A stretch of 64,000 nucleotides of DNA from an uncultured bacterium. GTDB taxonomy: Bacteria; Elusimicrobiota; Elusimicrobia; Elusimicrobiales; Elusimicrobiaceae. The stretch spans positions 1 through 64,000 of the forward strand of contig CASFFX010000008.1 of the NCBI GenBank assembly GCA_949294085.1, read 5' to 3'. The notes under the pieces are model-generated. The model worked only from the letters and a program-made list of their open reading frames with translations, was not told the origin of the DNA and ran no database searches. The translations under genes were made by a program, and so were the position numbers. Positions 15,037 to 23,386 of the stretch are shown in pieces (position 1 is the stretch's first letter; every line of letters starts with the position of its first letter).

Positions 15037-15840
15037 ATGTCCAACCGACTGATTTTTCTTGGAACGGGAAACGCGCTGGTAACCAAATGTTACAACACGT
15101 GTTTTGCCCTGCAAAACGGCGAGCAGTATTTTTTAACGGACGCCGGCGGCGGAAACGGCATTTTGACCCAGCTGGAAAAAGCCGCCATTGCCCTGCCGCA
15201 AGTGCGGGCGCTGTTTGTAACGCACGGCCACACGGACCATATTTTAGGCGTCATTTGGGTCATCCGGCTGGCGGCCTCGCTGTTTACGCGGGGGCAGCAC
15301 CCGGGGCTTACCCTTTTCTGCCACGATGAGTGCGAAGAAAAAATCCGCGCCTTCTGCCGGATGACGCTGACTGCCAAACTCCAAGCCGTGCTGGACCGGG
15401 GCATCCGTTTCGTGCGGCTAAACGACGGCGATACTTTTTCGGCAGCCGGCTTATCCTGTACGGCGTTTGACATTCACTCCACCAAGACCAAGCAATTCGG
15501 CTTCCGCGCCGTGCTGCCGGACGGACAAACGCTGGTGTGCCTGGGGGACGAGCCGTACAATCCCGCCTGCCTGGCCTATGCCCAACAGCCGGACTGGCTG
15601 CTGGCCGAAGCGTTTTGCCTGTATGCCGAGCGCGACCAATTCAACCCCTACGAAAAGCACCACAGCACCGCGCTGGACGCCGCGCGCACCGCCCGCGAAC
15701 TGGGGGCCAAAAATCTGGTGCTTTATCACACCCAGGATAATTGCCTGCCCGAACGAAAACGGCTCTATACGCAAGAAGCCCGCCAGGCGTTTGACGGCCC
15801 GGTGTACGTGCCGGACGATTTGGAAACGATTGTTTTATAA
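15037..15840 (+). CDS. Metallo-beta-lactamase-fold hydrolase, RNase Z-like
   Basis: Protein of 267 residues. The metal-binding signature THGHTDH (H63, H65, D67, H68) is intact, with a later GDEPYNP aspartate and a C-terminal YHTQDN histidine completing a two-metal site. The opening RLIFLGTGNA resembles the RNase Z/phosphodiesterase branch of the superfamily. It lacks the flexible arm that typical RNase Z uses to grip tRNA, so the substrate is uncertain: a tRNA 3' trailer or a small phosphodiester are both possible. It starts 67 bases after tRNA-Ser and ends at a bidirectional terminator. Confidence 0.82.
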   Translation: MSNRLIFLGTGNALVTKCYNTCFALQNGEQYFLTDAGGGNGILTQLEKAAIALPQVRALFVTHGHTDHILGVIWVIRLAASLFTRGQHPGLTLFCHDECEEKIRAFCRMTLTAKLQAVLDRGIRFVRLNDGDTFSAAGLSCTAFDIHSTKTKQFGFRAVLPDGQTLVCLGDEPYNPACLAYAQQPDWLLAEAFCLYAERDQFNPYEKHHSTALDAARTARELGAKNLVLYHTQDNCLPERKRLYTQEARQAFDGPVYVPDDLETIVL

Positions 15841-15872
15841 AACGGCTGTCTTGTTTCGCCTATTCTAAAAAA

Positions 15873-15898
15873 AGCCCCGCTTTTCGGCGGGGCTTTTT
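15873..15898. terminator. Bidirectional terminator
   Basis: Stem AGCCCCGC/GCGGGGCT (15873-15880 with 15887-15894), five T after and a run of A before. It separates the MBL hydrolase from the converging hypothetical gene. Confidence 0.87.
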
Positions 15899-15909
15899 GA
15901 AAAACAGCG

Positions 15910-16446
15910 TTAACTGCGGTAGGGGTCGCGGGCGTCCTCTTCGGCGGTTTCTTCTTCGTCAAAATCCTCTTCTTCCGCACGGATTTGTTTGGCAAATTCG
16001 GCCCAGTCCTTGCCCGGCGCCTCAAAGCTAATGGTCAGCCCCGTGTTGGAATACGGGCCATACACCTTGCCTTCCCCCGCAAAAATATTTTGTTCCAACG
16101 TAATTTGCAGCAAAAAATTATCCGGCAAATTGTACGTGGAGCAACACGCCGCCGGCGGCGGAAGCGGCCGCATGTAAAGCGACACTTTCGGCTCCAGCAT
16201 CGTCCAGTTGTTTTCTTTGTGTTCGGCCAAGGTTTCGGCAATAAAGTCGGACAGATAAATCCCTTCCTCGTCCTTCAGCGCCACCAATTTTTCCGCCAAC
16301 GCCGGGTTCAGCACGCTTTCCCCCTCGCAATACAACCCCAGCTGGTATTCCATAAATTCCCCTTCGCTTCCGGGGTTGGACCAAATCGTCAGCGGAGAAA
16401 TTTCCAATTCCAAATGTCCTTGTTTGCCAAATTTAATTTTAGCCAT
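15910..16446 (-). CDS. Hypothetical protein with an acidic C-terminus
   Basis: Protein of 178 residues that I do not recognise. It has no signal peptide or membrane segment, so it is probably cytoplasmic. The body is mixed alpha/beta with a Pro-rich loop followed by two adjacent cysteines near the middle (PLPPPAACCSTY), and the last 30 residues are strongly acidic (EEEDFDEEETAEED). A strong ribosome site (GGAAGGAG) precedes the ATG, which supports it as a real gene. It lies 39 bases downstream of the DUF2207 gene on the same strand and may share its transcript. Confidence 0.7.
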   Translation of the reverse strand: MAKIKFGKQGHLELEISPLTIWSNPGSEGEFMEYQLGLYCEGESVLNPALAEKLVALKDEEGIYLSDFIAETLAEHKENNWTMLEPKVSLYMRPLPPPAACCSTYNLPDNFLLQITLEQNIFAGEGKVYGPYSNTGLTISFEAPGKDWAEFAKQIRAEEEDFDEEETAEEDARDPYRS

Positions 16447-16485
16447 AAATGCTCCTTCCTTTCAAAAAAAAATAAACCATCCAGT

Positions 16486-18384
16486 TTACCAGCCTCTGCC
16501 GCCGCCTCCTCCGCTCCCGCCGCCGGAAAAGCCGCCCCCGCCAAAACCGGAAAACCCGCTTCCTCCGCCTGTGGAAGAATACGAATTTTGCAAAGTGTCA
16601 ACACCGGTGTTAAACCATGTAATCTGTCTGGAAAAGGAAAGCCCGTAGGCGTTTTCCGCCTGTTGAGCCGCGGCTTCGCCCAATTCATTTTCAAACGCCG
16701 CCCGCCATCGGCTCTGCATATCCAGCGCCGCCGCATAAGGCAAATAGCTGCAATAGATGCGGGAAGCGTCCGTCGGGTCCGATTGAAACACGCGCTGTTC
16801 TTCCGCAATCTGCATATATTGGGCAAACCCTTCAATTTGATTCATATATTCGCGTCCTTTTGCGGTATAAGCCCGCACCAGCGAATCAAAAACAATGCCC
16901 GGCAGCAAAAGGATCCCCACGCTCAGCGCCACCTTCCAATCAGACATCCCCCATACCAACAGCACCACCAGCAGTACAAAAAATCGTTTAGGCTGAAACA
17001 AAGCCGGGCAAAGCGTCTGCAAAAAGTTACGCAGGATTCTATACATAAACACGCCAAAAAAAGCACCCATAATCAGCAGGTTTGCATCTTCCGAACTCAG
17101 GCGCGACTGGCGCAGCAACACCCCACCCAGCCAGAGGATAAACAACAACGTGGGAAGATTGGCCCAGTTATGGCGGGAAAAATACCGTCCGTTCTCCCAC
17201 GACTGCAGCGCTGTTTTTAGCTCTTGGTGGGCCTGCTGGATTCTGTCAAAATAGGCTGAATCAATGCTTACGGTACGGCTGCCGGCAAATAACGTATCCA
17301 AAAAATGCTGTTCTTCCGCAGATAAAGGAGCAGGCGGTTTGACAGACGTTTTATGAAGCGAAAATACCCGTTTATTCTCTGTTACCCGCAGGCATCCTTT
17401 TTGTGCCAGCGACATTACCGTTACCGAAAACATGGCCGTGTCATATTGCATGTGCCGCAAATACCGCACCTGAGCCGGAGAAAGTCCTTCCGGCGGTTCC
17501 AACCGGCGCAAGACATTTTTCTTGGGATCACGCCCGAACAGCCCCCATATGAACAAATAGTAACACAGCAACCCCAGCCATGCCCATCCTATCTGCCTTG
17601 CCTGCCGCAACGGCAGCCCGGTTGCGCGCAGCCATTTCACCCAAAAGGCTCCTTCTTGTATGATTCCTTTATTCCACGCGGCCGAAACGGTAAATCCTTC
17701 TCCAACGGCAAGCGGGCGGGTAATGCGAAAGAGAAGCTCGCCCTGCGCCTTTGCGTCGGATTCTTGAGCTCCCAATTTTCCGGTATACAGTGAAATGCCC
17801 CCCGGCACCAGTTGGGCTCCTGGCGGCAGTACCAGCCGAAACGAAGCTTTCTCTATCGGAAAAGCCCAGCGGTTTCCGGTTACGTTCCAATACAGTTCAT
17901 CAAAATCTTTTTGAAAACGCACCGCTTGTTCCGCCCGATAGACGATTTCATATTGATGCCGTCCCGGAGAAAGTACCCGGTTTCTGTTGCCGATAATAAT
18001 CTCTATTCCGCGGCTGTTTGCCTCCACCGTATAAGGTTCCGGCCGGCCGTTGCGCAAAACGGATTTTACTTGATAGGACTCCACCCCCTGCAAAGGCAAC
18101 TCCCGAATAATGCCGCGCTTAATCTGCTCGCCGGTTACGTCAAACGTAATTTGCTCCGTAATCCAAGCAGAAGCGTCCATATTCACTTGGGCCGTTACGT
18201 CAAAAGATTGGATTTTTTCCTGCGGCGCGGCTTGCGCCCATGCCGAAAAGCCCCCTCCCAGCAGCAAACCTGCAGCCACCGTCCCCACGACAACAGCCTG
18301 TACGCGGAACGCAATCAACCTAGCAAAGGCGGAAATTTTTTCCAAACAGAAAGAAGAAATGGAATGTATGCCGTTGATAAACAT
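16486..18384 (-). CDS. DUF2207-family membrane protein with a glycine-rich C-terminus
   Basis: Protein of 632 residues. After a cleavable or anchoring hydrophobic segment (about 28-50, ending SAWAQA) comes an extracytoplasmic beta-rich domain typical of DUF2207 (IQSFDVTAQVNMDASAWITE, then a RGIIRELPL motif). Further membrane helices lie at about 280-300 and in the C-terminal half (around 445-530). The end is GGGSGFSGFGGGG-type low complexity, common in this family. The family's role is unknown. The ATG at 18384 follows a TATAAT box by six bases, implying a leaderless message. Divergent from the next gene with only 57 bases between. Confidence 0.8.
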   Translation of the reverse strand: MFINGIHSISSFCLEKISAFARLIAFRVQAVVVGTVAAGLLLGGGFSAWAQAAPQEKIQSFDVTAQVNMDASAWITEQITFDVTGEQIKRGIIRELPLQGVESYQVKSVLRNGRPEPYTVEANSRGIEIIIGNRNRVLSPGRHQYEIVYRAEQAVRFQKDFDELYWNVTGNRWAFPIEKASFRLVLPPGAQLVPGGISLYTGKLGAQESDAKAQGELLFRITRPLAVGEGFTVSAAWNKGIIQEGAFWVKWLRATGLPLRQARQIGWAWLGLLCYYLFIWGLFGRDPKKNVLRRLEPPEGLSPAQVRYLRHMQYDTAMFSVTVMSLAQKGCLRVTENKRVFSLHKTSVKPPAPLSAEEQHFLDTLFAGSRTVSIDSAYFDRIQQAHQELKTALQSWENGRYFSRHNWANLPTLLFILWLGGVLLRQSRLSSEDANLLIMGAFFGVFMYRILRNFLQTLCPALFQPKRFFVLLVVLLVWGMSDWKVALSVGILLLPGIVFDSLVRAYTAKGREYMNQIEGFAQYMQIAEEQRVFQSDPTDASRIYCSYLPYAAALDMQSRWRAAFENELGEAAAQQAENAYGLSFSRQITWFNTGVDTLQNSYSSTGGGSGFSGFGGGGFSGGGSGGGGGRGW

Positions 18385-18390
18385 ATTTTT

Positions 18391-18396
18391 ATTATA
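18391..18396 (-). promoter_or_regulatory. -10 box of the DUF2207 gene, apparently leaderless
   Basis: TATAAT on the minus strand with six bases between it and the ATG. The divergent gene has its own TAGAAT box at 18418-18423. Confidence 0.55.
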
Positions 18397-18441
18397 TTTA
18401 TTTTCATTGCTTTTTGATAGAATATAAAAAAGGATTTCACT

Positions 18442-19020
18442 ATGCGCTATATTCTTTATCTGTTTACCATGGCATTGCTGTTTGTGGGCGGGATGATGGT
18501 GGGCAACGTGTACCTGCCCCAACGGGCGGCCACGCTGGCGGCGTCCGTATCGGTGCCGCCGCTGGACACGCAAAACCCCGCTCTGCAAAATCTTTCCCGC
18601 CAAACGGCCGAACAAAATTTGGATGTGCTCAACCAGGCCCTGCAATCCTGCCAAGTGGTGGTAAACGAAGAAAAAGACCGCTTGATTAATGAAATACGTC
18701 TGTTGCTGGCGGTGGAAGATTTTGAAATCAAAAAGGCGCGTATGGAATTGGAAATGGCCAAAAATACCGATACAAACCGTCCCACTTCCCAATTTATCCA
18801 GTCGGTATCGGACTATAATTCCGCACGCACCGCGGCCGAACAACTGGCCAATGCGTTATTCCCTCTGCCTCCTGCCCCGCCGGAACAAGCGCAAACGCAA
18901 GAAGAAACACCCGCAGGAACTCAGGCCCCTGCTCCGGCTCAACAGCCGGCCCCGGCGCAAGCAGACTCGCAACAAAAAACCTCCGCGGCCAAAACCGCAG
19001 AGGCTTCTTCCAAAAAATAA
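18442..19020 (+). CDS. Hypothetical membrane-anchored protein with coiled coil and Pro/Ala/Gln tail
   Basis: Protein of 192 residues with one N-terminal membrane helix (about 4-23). Residues 60-110 are heptad-like and should form a coiled coil (NEEKDRLINEIRLLLAVEDF region), and from about 140 the chain is rich in Pro, Ala and Gln with a Lys-rich end. The layout resembles envelope tethers, but no family is recognised. An AAGGA ribosome site and a TGATAGAAT extended -10 box precede it. Its short divergent promoter region with the DUF2207 gene hints at shared control. Confidence 0.72.
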   Translation: MRYILYLFTMALLFVGGMMVGNVYLPQRAATLAASVSVPPLDTQNPALQNLSRQTAEQNLDVLNQALQSCQVVVNEEKDRLINEIRLLLAVEDFEIKKARMELEMAKNTDTNRPTSQFIQSVSDYNSARTAAEQLANALFPLPPAPPEQAQTQEETPAGTQAPAPAQQPAPAQADSQQKTSAAKTAEASSKK

Positions 19021-19027
19021 TTTTTAT

Positions 19028-19048
19028 CGCGCCCCGCGCGGTTTTTTT
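19028..19048 (+). terminator. Terminator after the coiled-coil protein gene
   Basis: Short GC stem CGCGC/GCGCG (19028-19032 with 19036-19040) with a CCC loop, followed by seven T. Confidence 0.65.
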
Positions 19049-19076
19049 ATCCGCAGCGGGCCTTTTTCTCCGCCCG

Positions 19077-20651
19077 TTACAGGCGTCCCGTTTCCTTAAG
19101 CAGTTGACGATACATTTCCAGCTGCGGCGCATACACGTCGGCCGCCTGCTGGGGCGTATATTCGCTGCGGTAAGTCCAGTTTTCTTCGCCCACCGTGCCG
19201 GGCGTGTTCACCCGGTCCAGCGTACCGATAATATCCTGCCAGGAAAACAGCGTAATGGCGGAATTGGAATCCAAAACGCGGCGCAAAATGGCGCGCTGGG
19301 TATCGGCGTTGAACGGAACGTTTCCGTCCGTCTTTTGGGCCGAAATCATTTCCCAGATATTGGCGCGTTCGTGCGGGTCCATGGTTTCCCACCACCCGCG
19401 GACGGTTTCGGTATCGTGCGTGGAAGTGGTGGCCAAAGAAACGCGCGGATAGTTGCGCGGCTCGCGGTAATACCCGTTATCTTCGCGTTCCCACCGCAGC
19501 ACTTTATAGCCGGGGATGCGCAAATCCACCAGCATACGCCGCACGTAATTGGGGATGACGCCCAGGTCCTCCCCCACGGGCAGTTTGCCTTTGGCTTCGT
19601 CCAGCACCATACGCAAAAAATTGTACCCGCGGTCTATTTGGTTTTGCTCGCCCTGCACGTCAAAGGCGCCCACGTCGTCTCCGGGGGCGAACACGTACGT
19701 GCGGAAGAATCCCACCAAATGGTCCAGGCGGAAAATGTCATACAGTTCCGTTACGCGGCGGATCTTGCGCCTCCACAAATCCAGGTTATGGGCGTGCTGA
19801 TATTCCCAGTCATACGCCGGCAGGCCCCAGCGCTGGCCGCCCTTGGAAAATTGATCGGCCGGGGCGCCGATTTCCCACCCCAAACGATAATTGGCCCGTT
19901 CGGACCAAACTTCCGCGCTGTCCAAATTCGTGCCAAACGGGATGTCGCCAAAAATCAACACGCCTTTTTGCTGGGCAAACACTTTGGCCCGGCGCAGCTG
20001 CTGGTCCAGCACCCATTGAACATACGAAAAATAGGCCACGTATTCGCGGTACTTGGCTTCAAACTCGGCCACGGCCTGCGGCTCAGAATTGCGCAGTCCT
20101 TCGGGCCATTGGGTCCAGGTTTGCCACTTAAAAAATTCCTTCAGCGCGCGGAACAGCGCATACCCGCGCAGCCAGCCGGATTGGGCCGCACAATACGCTT
20201 CAAACGCTTGAAAGCGGGGCGAATTGGCGGCGGCTTCGGCTTGCAAAAAATGCTGATAGCCCAGCCATAACGCTTTTAATTTGGCTTGCTTCACGGCAAA
20301 AAAGGGCGCTTTTTTGGCCTGATGCCACGTGCTTATTTTGTCCGCAAGCGAAGCCACATACTGCCGGGCTTCCGGGCTGGCGGAAATATCCGGCACGTCG
20401 GAAATATCGGTATAAACCGGGTCCGTTGCGAAGGCGCTGAGGGCGGAATACGGGCACGTTTCGCCGGGGGCGGTTTCCTGCAGGGGCAGAATCTGCACGA
20501 TTTTGGCCCCTTGCTGAGCAAAAAACTCCGTCCACTCCCGCAAGGAAGCAAAATCCCCCACGCCCCAATCGTGCTGCGTTTTCATCGCGGCCAGGGGCAG
20601 CAAAATGCCGTTGATGCGGCTGGAAAGCACTTGGTCTTGAATCGTCGTCAT
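19077..20651 (-). CDS. malQ: 4-alpha-glucanotransferase (GH77, amylomaltase)
   Basis: Transfers alpha-1,4-glucan segments between maltodextrins or to glucose. The 524-residue length fits short bacterial and plant-type disproportionating enzymes. GH77 landmarks: nucleophile Asp in FRLDHLVGF, acid/base Glu in PVGEDLGVIP, and the third acid in STHDTETVRGWW. RWGLPAYDWE is the usual acceptor-site motif. It starts nine bases after ridA, so the two form a small operon. Together with glycogen or starch breakdown genes elsewhere it would feed glycolysis. Confidence 0.95.
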   Translation of the reverse strand: MTTIQDQVLSSRINGILLPLAAMKTQHDWGVGDFASLREWTEFFAQQGAKIVQILPLQETAPGETCPYSALSAFATDPVYTDISDVPDISASPEARQYVASLADKISTWHQAKKAPFFAVKQAKLKALWLGYQHFLQAEAAANSPRFQAFEAYCAAQSGWLRGYALFRALKEFFKWQTWTQWPEGLRNSEPQAVAEFEAKYREYVAYFSYVQWVLDQQLRRAKVFAQQKGVLIFGDIPFGTNLDSAEVWSERANYRLGWEIGAPADQFSKGGQRWGLPAYDWEYQHAHNLDLWRRKIRRVTELYDIFRLDHLVGFFRTYVFAPGDDVGAFDVQGEQNQIDRGYNFLRMVLDEAKGKLPVGEDLGVIPNYVRRMLVDLRIPGYKVLRWEREDNGYYREPRNYPRVSLATTSTHDTETVRGWWETMDPHERANIWEMISAQKTDGNVPFNADTQRAILRRVLDSNSAITLFSWQDIIGTLDRVNTPGTVGEENWTYRSEYTPQQAADVYAPQLEMYRQLLKETGRL

Positions 20652-20660
20652 ACGGCCTTC

Positions 20661-21038
20661 TTATTTTTTGGCGATGGCTTCTATTTCCACCACACTGCCT
20701 TTGGGCAAGGCCACCACTTGCACGGTGCTGCGCGCAGGCGGATTTTCCTTAAAGAAAGACGCATACACCGCGTTCATTTCGGCAAATTTGGTCAGATCGG
20801 TCATATAGACGGTCGTTTTGACCACGTTTTTCAGCGTGCAGCCGGCTTCTTTGAGGATGTTCTCCAAATTTTTCAAAATCAGTTCGGTCTGCACCTGCAC
20901 GTCCCCGCTGAAAATTTCGCTGGTGATGGGGTCAATGGGCAAAACGCCGGAAGTAAACACAAATCCGCCTTCCTCTATCGCCTGGGAATACGGTCCGATG
21001 GCTTTGGGAGCATTGTTGGAATTAATCACTTTTCTCAT
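20661..21038 (-). CDS. ridA: RidA family enamine/imine deaminase
   Basis: Hydrolyses reactive 2-aminoacrylate and related imines made by PLP enzymes, protecting them from inactivation. The 125-residue protein is full length, with GPYSQAI, FTSGVLPIDP and the catalytic arginine in PPARSTVQV followed by the VEIEAIA end. It probably trimerises in the cytoplasm. First gene of a ridA-malQ pair. Its presence fits a metabolism with heavy amino acid turnover. Confidence 0.94.
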   Translation of the reverse strand: MRKVINSNNAPKAIGPYSQAIEEGGFVFTSGVLPIDPITSEIFSGDVQVQTELILKNLENILKEAGCTLKNVVKTTVYMTDLTKFAEMNAVYASFFKENPPARSTVQVVALPKGSVVEIEAIAKK

Positions 21039-21223
21039 AAAAACCCTCGCAAAATAATTTTGGGACTTAAAACCCGTTTTTTATATGGTAGCAAGCACGG
21101 CGGGGGTTGTCAAACCCTTTTGGCCGAAATCACGACGGAGAAAAAGAGGTTTGACGCCTCTTTCCAAAAAGTGTTATAATAAATTATCGGAAAAAAGCTG
21201 CAGCAAAAAATAAAATAAATTTC

Positions 21224-21252
21224 TTGTGTGTCAGCTTAATTTGTTGTATAAT
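21224..21252 (+). promoter_or_regulatory. Promoter of the tRNA-Lys/tRNA-Glu transcript
   Basis: TTGTGT, a 17-base spacer and TATAAT (21247-21252). An 8-bp inverted repeat GGGTTTAA/TTAAACCC (21262-21285) lies in the leader before tRNA-Lys. Another TATAAT occurs at 21175-21180. Confidence 0.65.
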
Positions 21253-21311
21253 ATTTATGTTGGGTTTAACCCGATGATTAAACCCGGACAGTTCTTTTGA
21301 CTGCTTTTTTA

Positions 21312-21383
21312 GCGCTCGTAGCTCAGTGGTAGAGCATCCGCCTTTTAAGCGGGGGGCCGTGAGTTCAAGTCTCACCGGGCGCA
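21312..21383 (+). tRNA. tRNA-Lys (anticodon UUU)
   Basis: 72 bases. Acceptor GCGCTCG/CGGGCGC includes one G-T pair, D arm GCTCAGTGGTAGAGC, anticodon loop CTTTTAA with TTT at 21344-21346, T arm GAGTTCAAGTCTC. CCA is not encoded. tRNA-Glu follows six bases later. Confidence 0.96.
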
Positions 21384-21389
21384 CATTAT

Positions 21390-21461
21390 GCCCTCTTCGT
21401 CTATCGGTTAGGACGTCGGATTTTCAATCCGAAAAGAGGAGTTCGATTCTCCTAGAGGGCG
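21390..21461 (+). tRNA. tRNA-Glu (anticodon UUC)
   Basis: 72 bases. Acceptor GCCCTCT/AGAGGGC, anticodon loop TTTTCAA with TTC at 21423-21425, T arm GGAGTTCGATTCTCC. Shares a transcript with tRNA-Lys; a T run follows directly and a terminator lies at 21497. Confidence 0.96.
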
Positions 21462-21496
21462 TTTTTTATTTGTATTTAGCCGTTAGGCGTTTTACC

Positions 21497-21528
21497 AGGA
21501 AGAGGCCGAGATCCCTCTTCCTTTTTTA
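21497..21528 (+). terminator. Terminator after the two tRNA genes
   Basis: Stem AGGAAGAGG/CCTCTTCCT (21497-21505 with 21514-21522), followed by a T run. Confidence 0.88.
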
Positions 21529-21547
21529 TTGTCTTTTTCTCCTTTGC

Positions 21548-21553
21548 TATAAT
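21548..21553 (+). promoter_or_regulatory. Extended -10 box of the EamA transporter gene, apparently leaderless
   Basis: TTTGCTATAAT ends five bases before the ATG, with no ribosome site between. Confidence 0.55.
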
Positions 21554-21558
21554 AAGCT

Positions 21559-22551
21559 ATGACCGTTTCTTCCCGTGCCGTACTGTATGCCCTAGCCGCC
21601 GCCTTGTGCTACGGCTTTAGTGCGCCTTTATCCAAACTGTTGCTCGCCCGCCTGAGCCCCACGTTTTTGGCGGCGCTTTTGTACTTGGGGGCAGGGCTGG
21701 GCATGCTGGCGGCCTATGCGGCGGAAGCCCGGCTGAACACCCTGCGCCGCGAACAACCCCTCTCCCGCAGCGATCTTCCTTACCTGGCTGCCATGGTTCT
21801 GCTGGACGCGGCCGCCCCTATTTTGCTGTTGTGGGGGCTGCAAACGGCCACGCCGGCCACGGTGGCGCTGCTGAATAATTTTGAAATTGCGGCTACGGCG
21901 CTGATTGCCTGTTGGCTGTTTGGCGAACGCGGGGGCCGGCGGCTGTGGGCCGCCGTGGGCCTGATGACGGCCGCGGGTATTTTGCTGACGGTGGAAAATT
22001 TTCGCACGCTGGCTTTTTCTTCCGGAGCGCTGTTAGCGCTGTTGGCCAGCGTATGCTGGGGATTTGAAAACAATACCACGCGCGTCCTTTCCGCCAAAGA
22101 CCCTTTGCAAACCGTTATGGTCAAAGGCTTTGGCTCCGGCACGCTGGCGCTGGCGGCGGCCGCTTGTATGGGGCAAACGAATTTTGCCTCTCCGGGATAT
22201 GTTGCCGGCGGACTCCTGCTAGGTGCGGGAGCATACGGCTGCAGCGTGTATTTTTACATTTTGGCTCAGCGCACCCTGGGCGCCGCACGCACGGGGCTGT
22301 ACTACGCGGCGGCTCCTTTTATAGGGGTGGGGCTGTCGTTTTTACTCATTGGGCAGCGGGTGGGCCTCGGCTTTTGTGCCGCGGCCGTGCTGATGGCGGC
22401 GGGGACGTATCTGTCCGTTACGGAACGGCCCGCTCCGCTTAAAACCGCTTTACGCGGCGGTGGCAGTAAGGCTGGGTGCCGTGCCGCTCATAATAGCGGT
22501 GATGATAATCTTCCGCCGGCCAAAAATCACCCGCCGCAGTTACCCTCGTAA
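21559..22551 (+). CDS. EamA-family (drug/metabolite) transporter with an overlapping C-terminal tail
   Basis: Inner-membrane protein of 330 residues with ten hydrophobic segments in two EamA repeats (first about 8-145, second about 155-285). Motifs such as ALCYGFSAPLSKLL and GRLxxxE-like ENNTTRVLSA are typical of metabolite exporters; the substrate is unknown. After the last helix (about residue 288, VTERP) comes a hydrophilic tail of about 40 residues encoded inside the end of the convergent msrB-msrA gene: the two genes overlap by 113 bases. The tail looks like read-through into the neighbour rather than a functional domain. Confidence 0.85.
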   Translation: MTVSSRAVLYALAAALCYGFSAPLSKLLLARLSPTFLAALLYLGAGLGMLAAYAAEARLNTLRREQPLSRSDLPYLAAMVLLDAAAPILLLWGLQTATPATVALLNNFEIAATALIACWLFGERGGRRLWAAVGLMTAAGILLTVENFRTLAFSSGALLALLASVCWGFENNTTRVLSAKDPLQTVMVKGFGSGTLALAAAACMGQTNFASPGYVAGGLLLGAGAYGCSVYFYILAQRTLGAARTGLYYAAAPFIGVGLSFLLIGQRVGLGFCAAAVLMAAGTYLSVTERPAPLKTALRGGGSKAGCRAAHNSGDDNLPPAKNHPPQLPS

Positions 22552-23293
22552 CAACGGGATAGCCTTTGCTTTTTAATTCTTCAATTACCCGCAGGGCCGT
22601 TTGGCGCTGCTGCGGCGTGGTGTAAAAAATTTCCGAACGATACTGCGCTCCCTCGTCCGGCCCTTGGCGGTTGAGCTGCGTGGGGTCGTGAATTTCCATA
22701 AACCCTTTCAGCAACGTTTCGTAAGACACCTGCTTCGGATCAAACACAATGCGCACCGCTTCGGCGTGGCCGGTCAGGTTGGCGCACACTTGTTCGTAGG
22801 TGGGGTTTGGCACATAGCCGCCCGTATAGCCCGGCTCTATCTTCAAAACTCCCGGAAAATTTTTCATCAAATGCTCCACTCCCCAAAAACAGCCGCCCGC
22901 AAAAAGGGCCACTTCGCCCCGAGGTTCATCGGCTTCCCGCCCGCTGGGCTGGAACACCAGCGAAACCGAATTGACGCAATGGCGCACATTTTTGGCTGTG
23001 AGCTGTTCCCCTTCAAACACGTGGCCCAAATGGCCGCCGCACCGCGCACAGACGATTTCCGTCCGCACGCCGTCCGGGTCCGGCAAACGCCGCACGGCCC
23101 CCGGGATTTCGGCGTCAAAGCTGGGCCAGCCGCAGCCGGAATTAAATTTATCTTCACTGCGGTACAAAGGCGCCCCGCATTGGCGGCACAGGTAACGGCC
23201 GGCGGCTTTGTGCCGGTAATACTTGCCGCTGAAAGGGGCTTCGGTGCCCCGCTGTAAAATCACGCGTTTTTCTTCTTCGTTTAACGGTTTCAT
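22439..23293 (-). CDS. msrBA: Bifunctional methionine sulfoxide reductase, MsrB-MsrA fusion
   Basis: Repairs both epimers of methionine sulfoxide. Residues 1-115 are MsrB: zinc cysteines C36/C39 and C82/C85, the GCGWPSF motif at 53-59, and catalytic C106 in VRHCVNSVSL. Residues about 127-284 are MsrA with catalytic C135 in GCFWG, followed by GYTGG and HAEAVRI. The domain order is B then A. No signal peptide, so cytoplasmic. A strong ribosome site (GGGGGG) and a consensus-like promoter precede it. The last 113 bases overlap the convergent EamA gene. Confidence 0.95.
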   Translation of the reverse strand: MKPLNEEEKRVILQRGTEAPFSGKYYRHKAAGRYLCRQCGAPLYRSEDKFNSGCGWPSFDAEIPGAVRRLPDPDGVRTEIVCARCGGHLGHVFEGEQLTAKNVRHCVNSVSLVFQPSGREADEPRGEVALFAGGCFWGVEHLMKNFPGVLKIEPGYTGGYVPNPTYEQVCANLTGHAEAVRIVFDPKQVSYETLLKGFMEIHDPTQLNRQGPDEGAQYRSEIFYTTPQQRQTALRVIEELKSKGYPVVTRVTAAGDFWPAEDYHHRYYERHGTQPYCHRRVKRF

Positions 23294-23310
23294 ACGGTTC
23301 CCCCCTTTTT

Positions 23311-23339
23311 ATCCTAACCGTTTGGCAGGGGCGGGTCAA
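23311..23339 (-). promoter_or_regulatory. Promoter of msrBA
   Basis: TTGACC (23334-23339), a 17-base spacer and TAGGAT (23311-23316) on the minus strand. This is one of the few clear -35/-10 pairs in the window. Confidence 0.65.
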
Positions 23340-23386
23340 GAGCGAAAGTATTTTAGCGGCAGAAAAGTTATAATATATCCAATCGT

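Noticed and set aside
19104-20270. Plus-strand open frame of 388 codons opposite malQ
   Set aside because: Antisense shadow of an enzyme with all catalytic residues in place.
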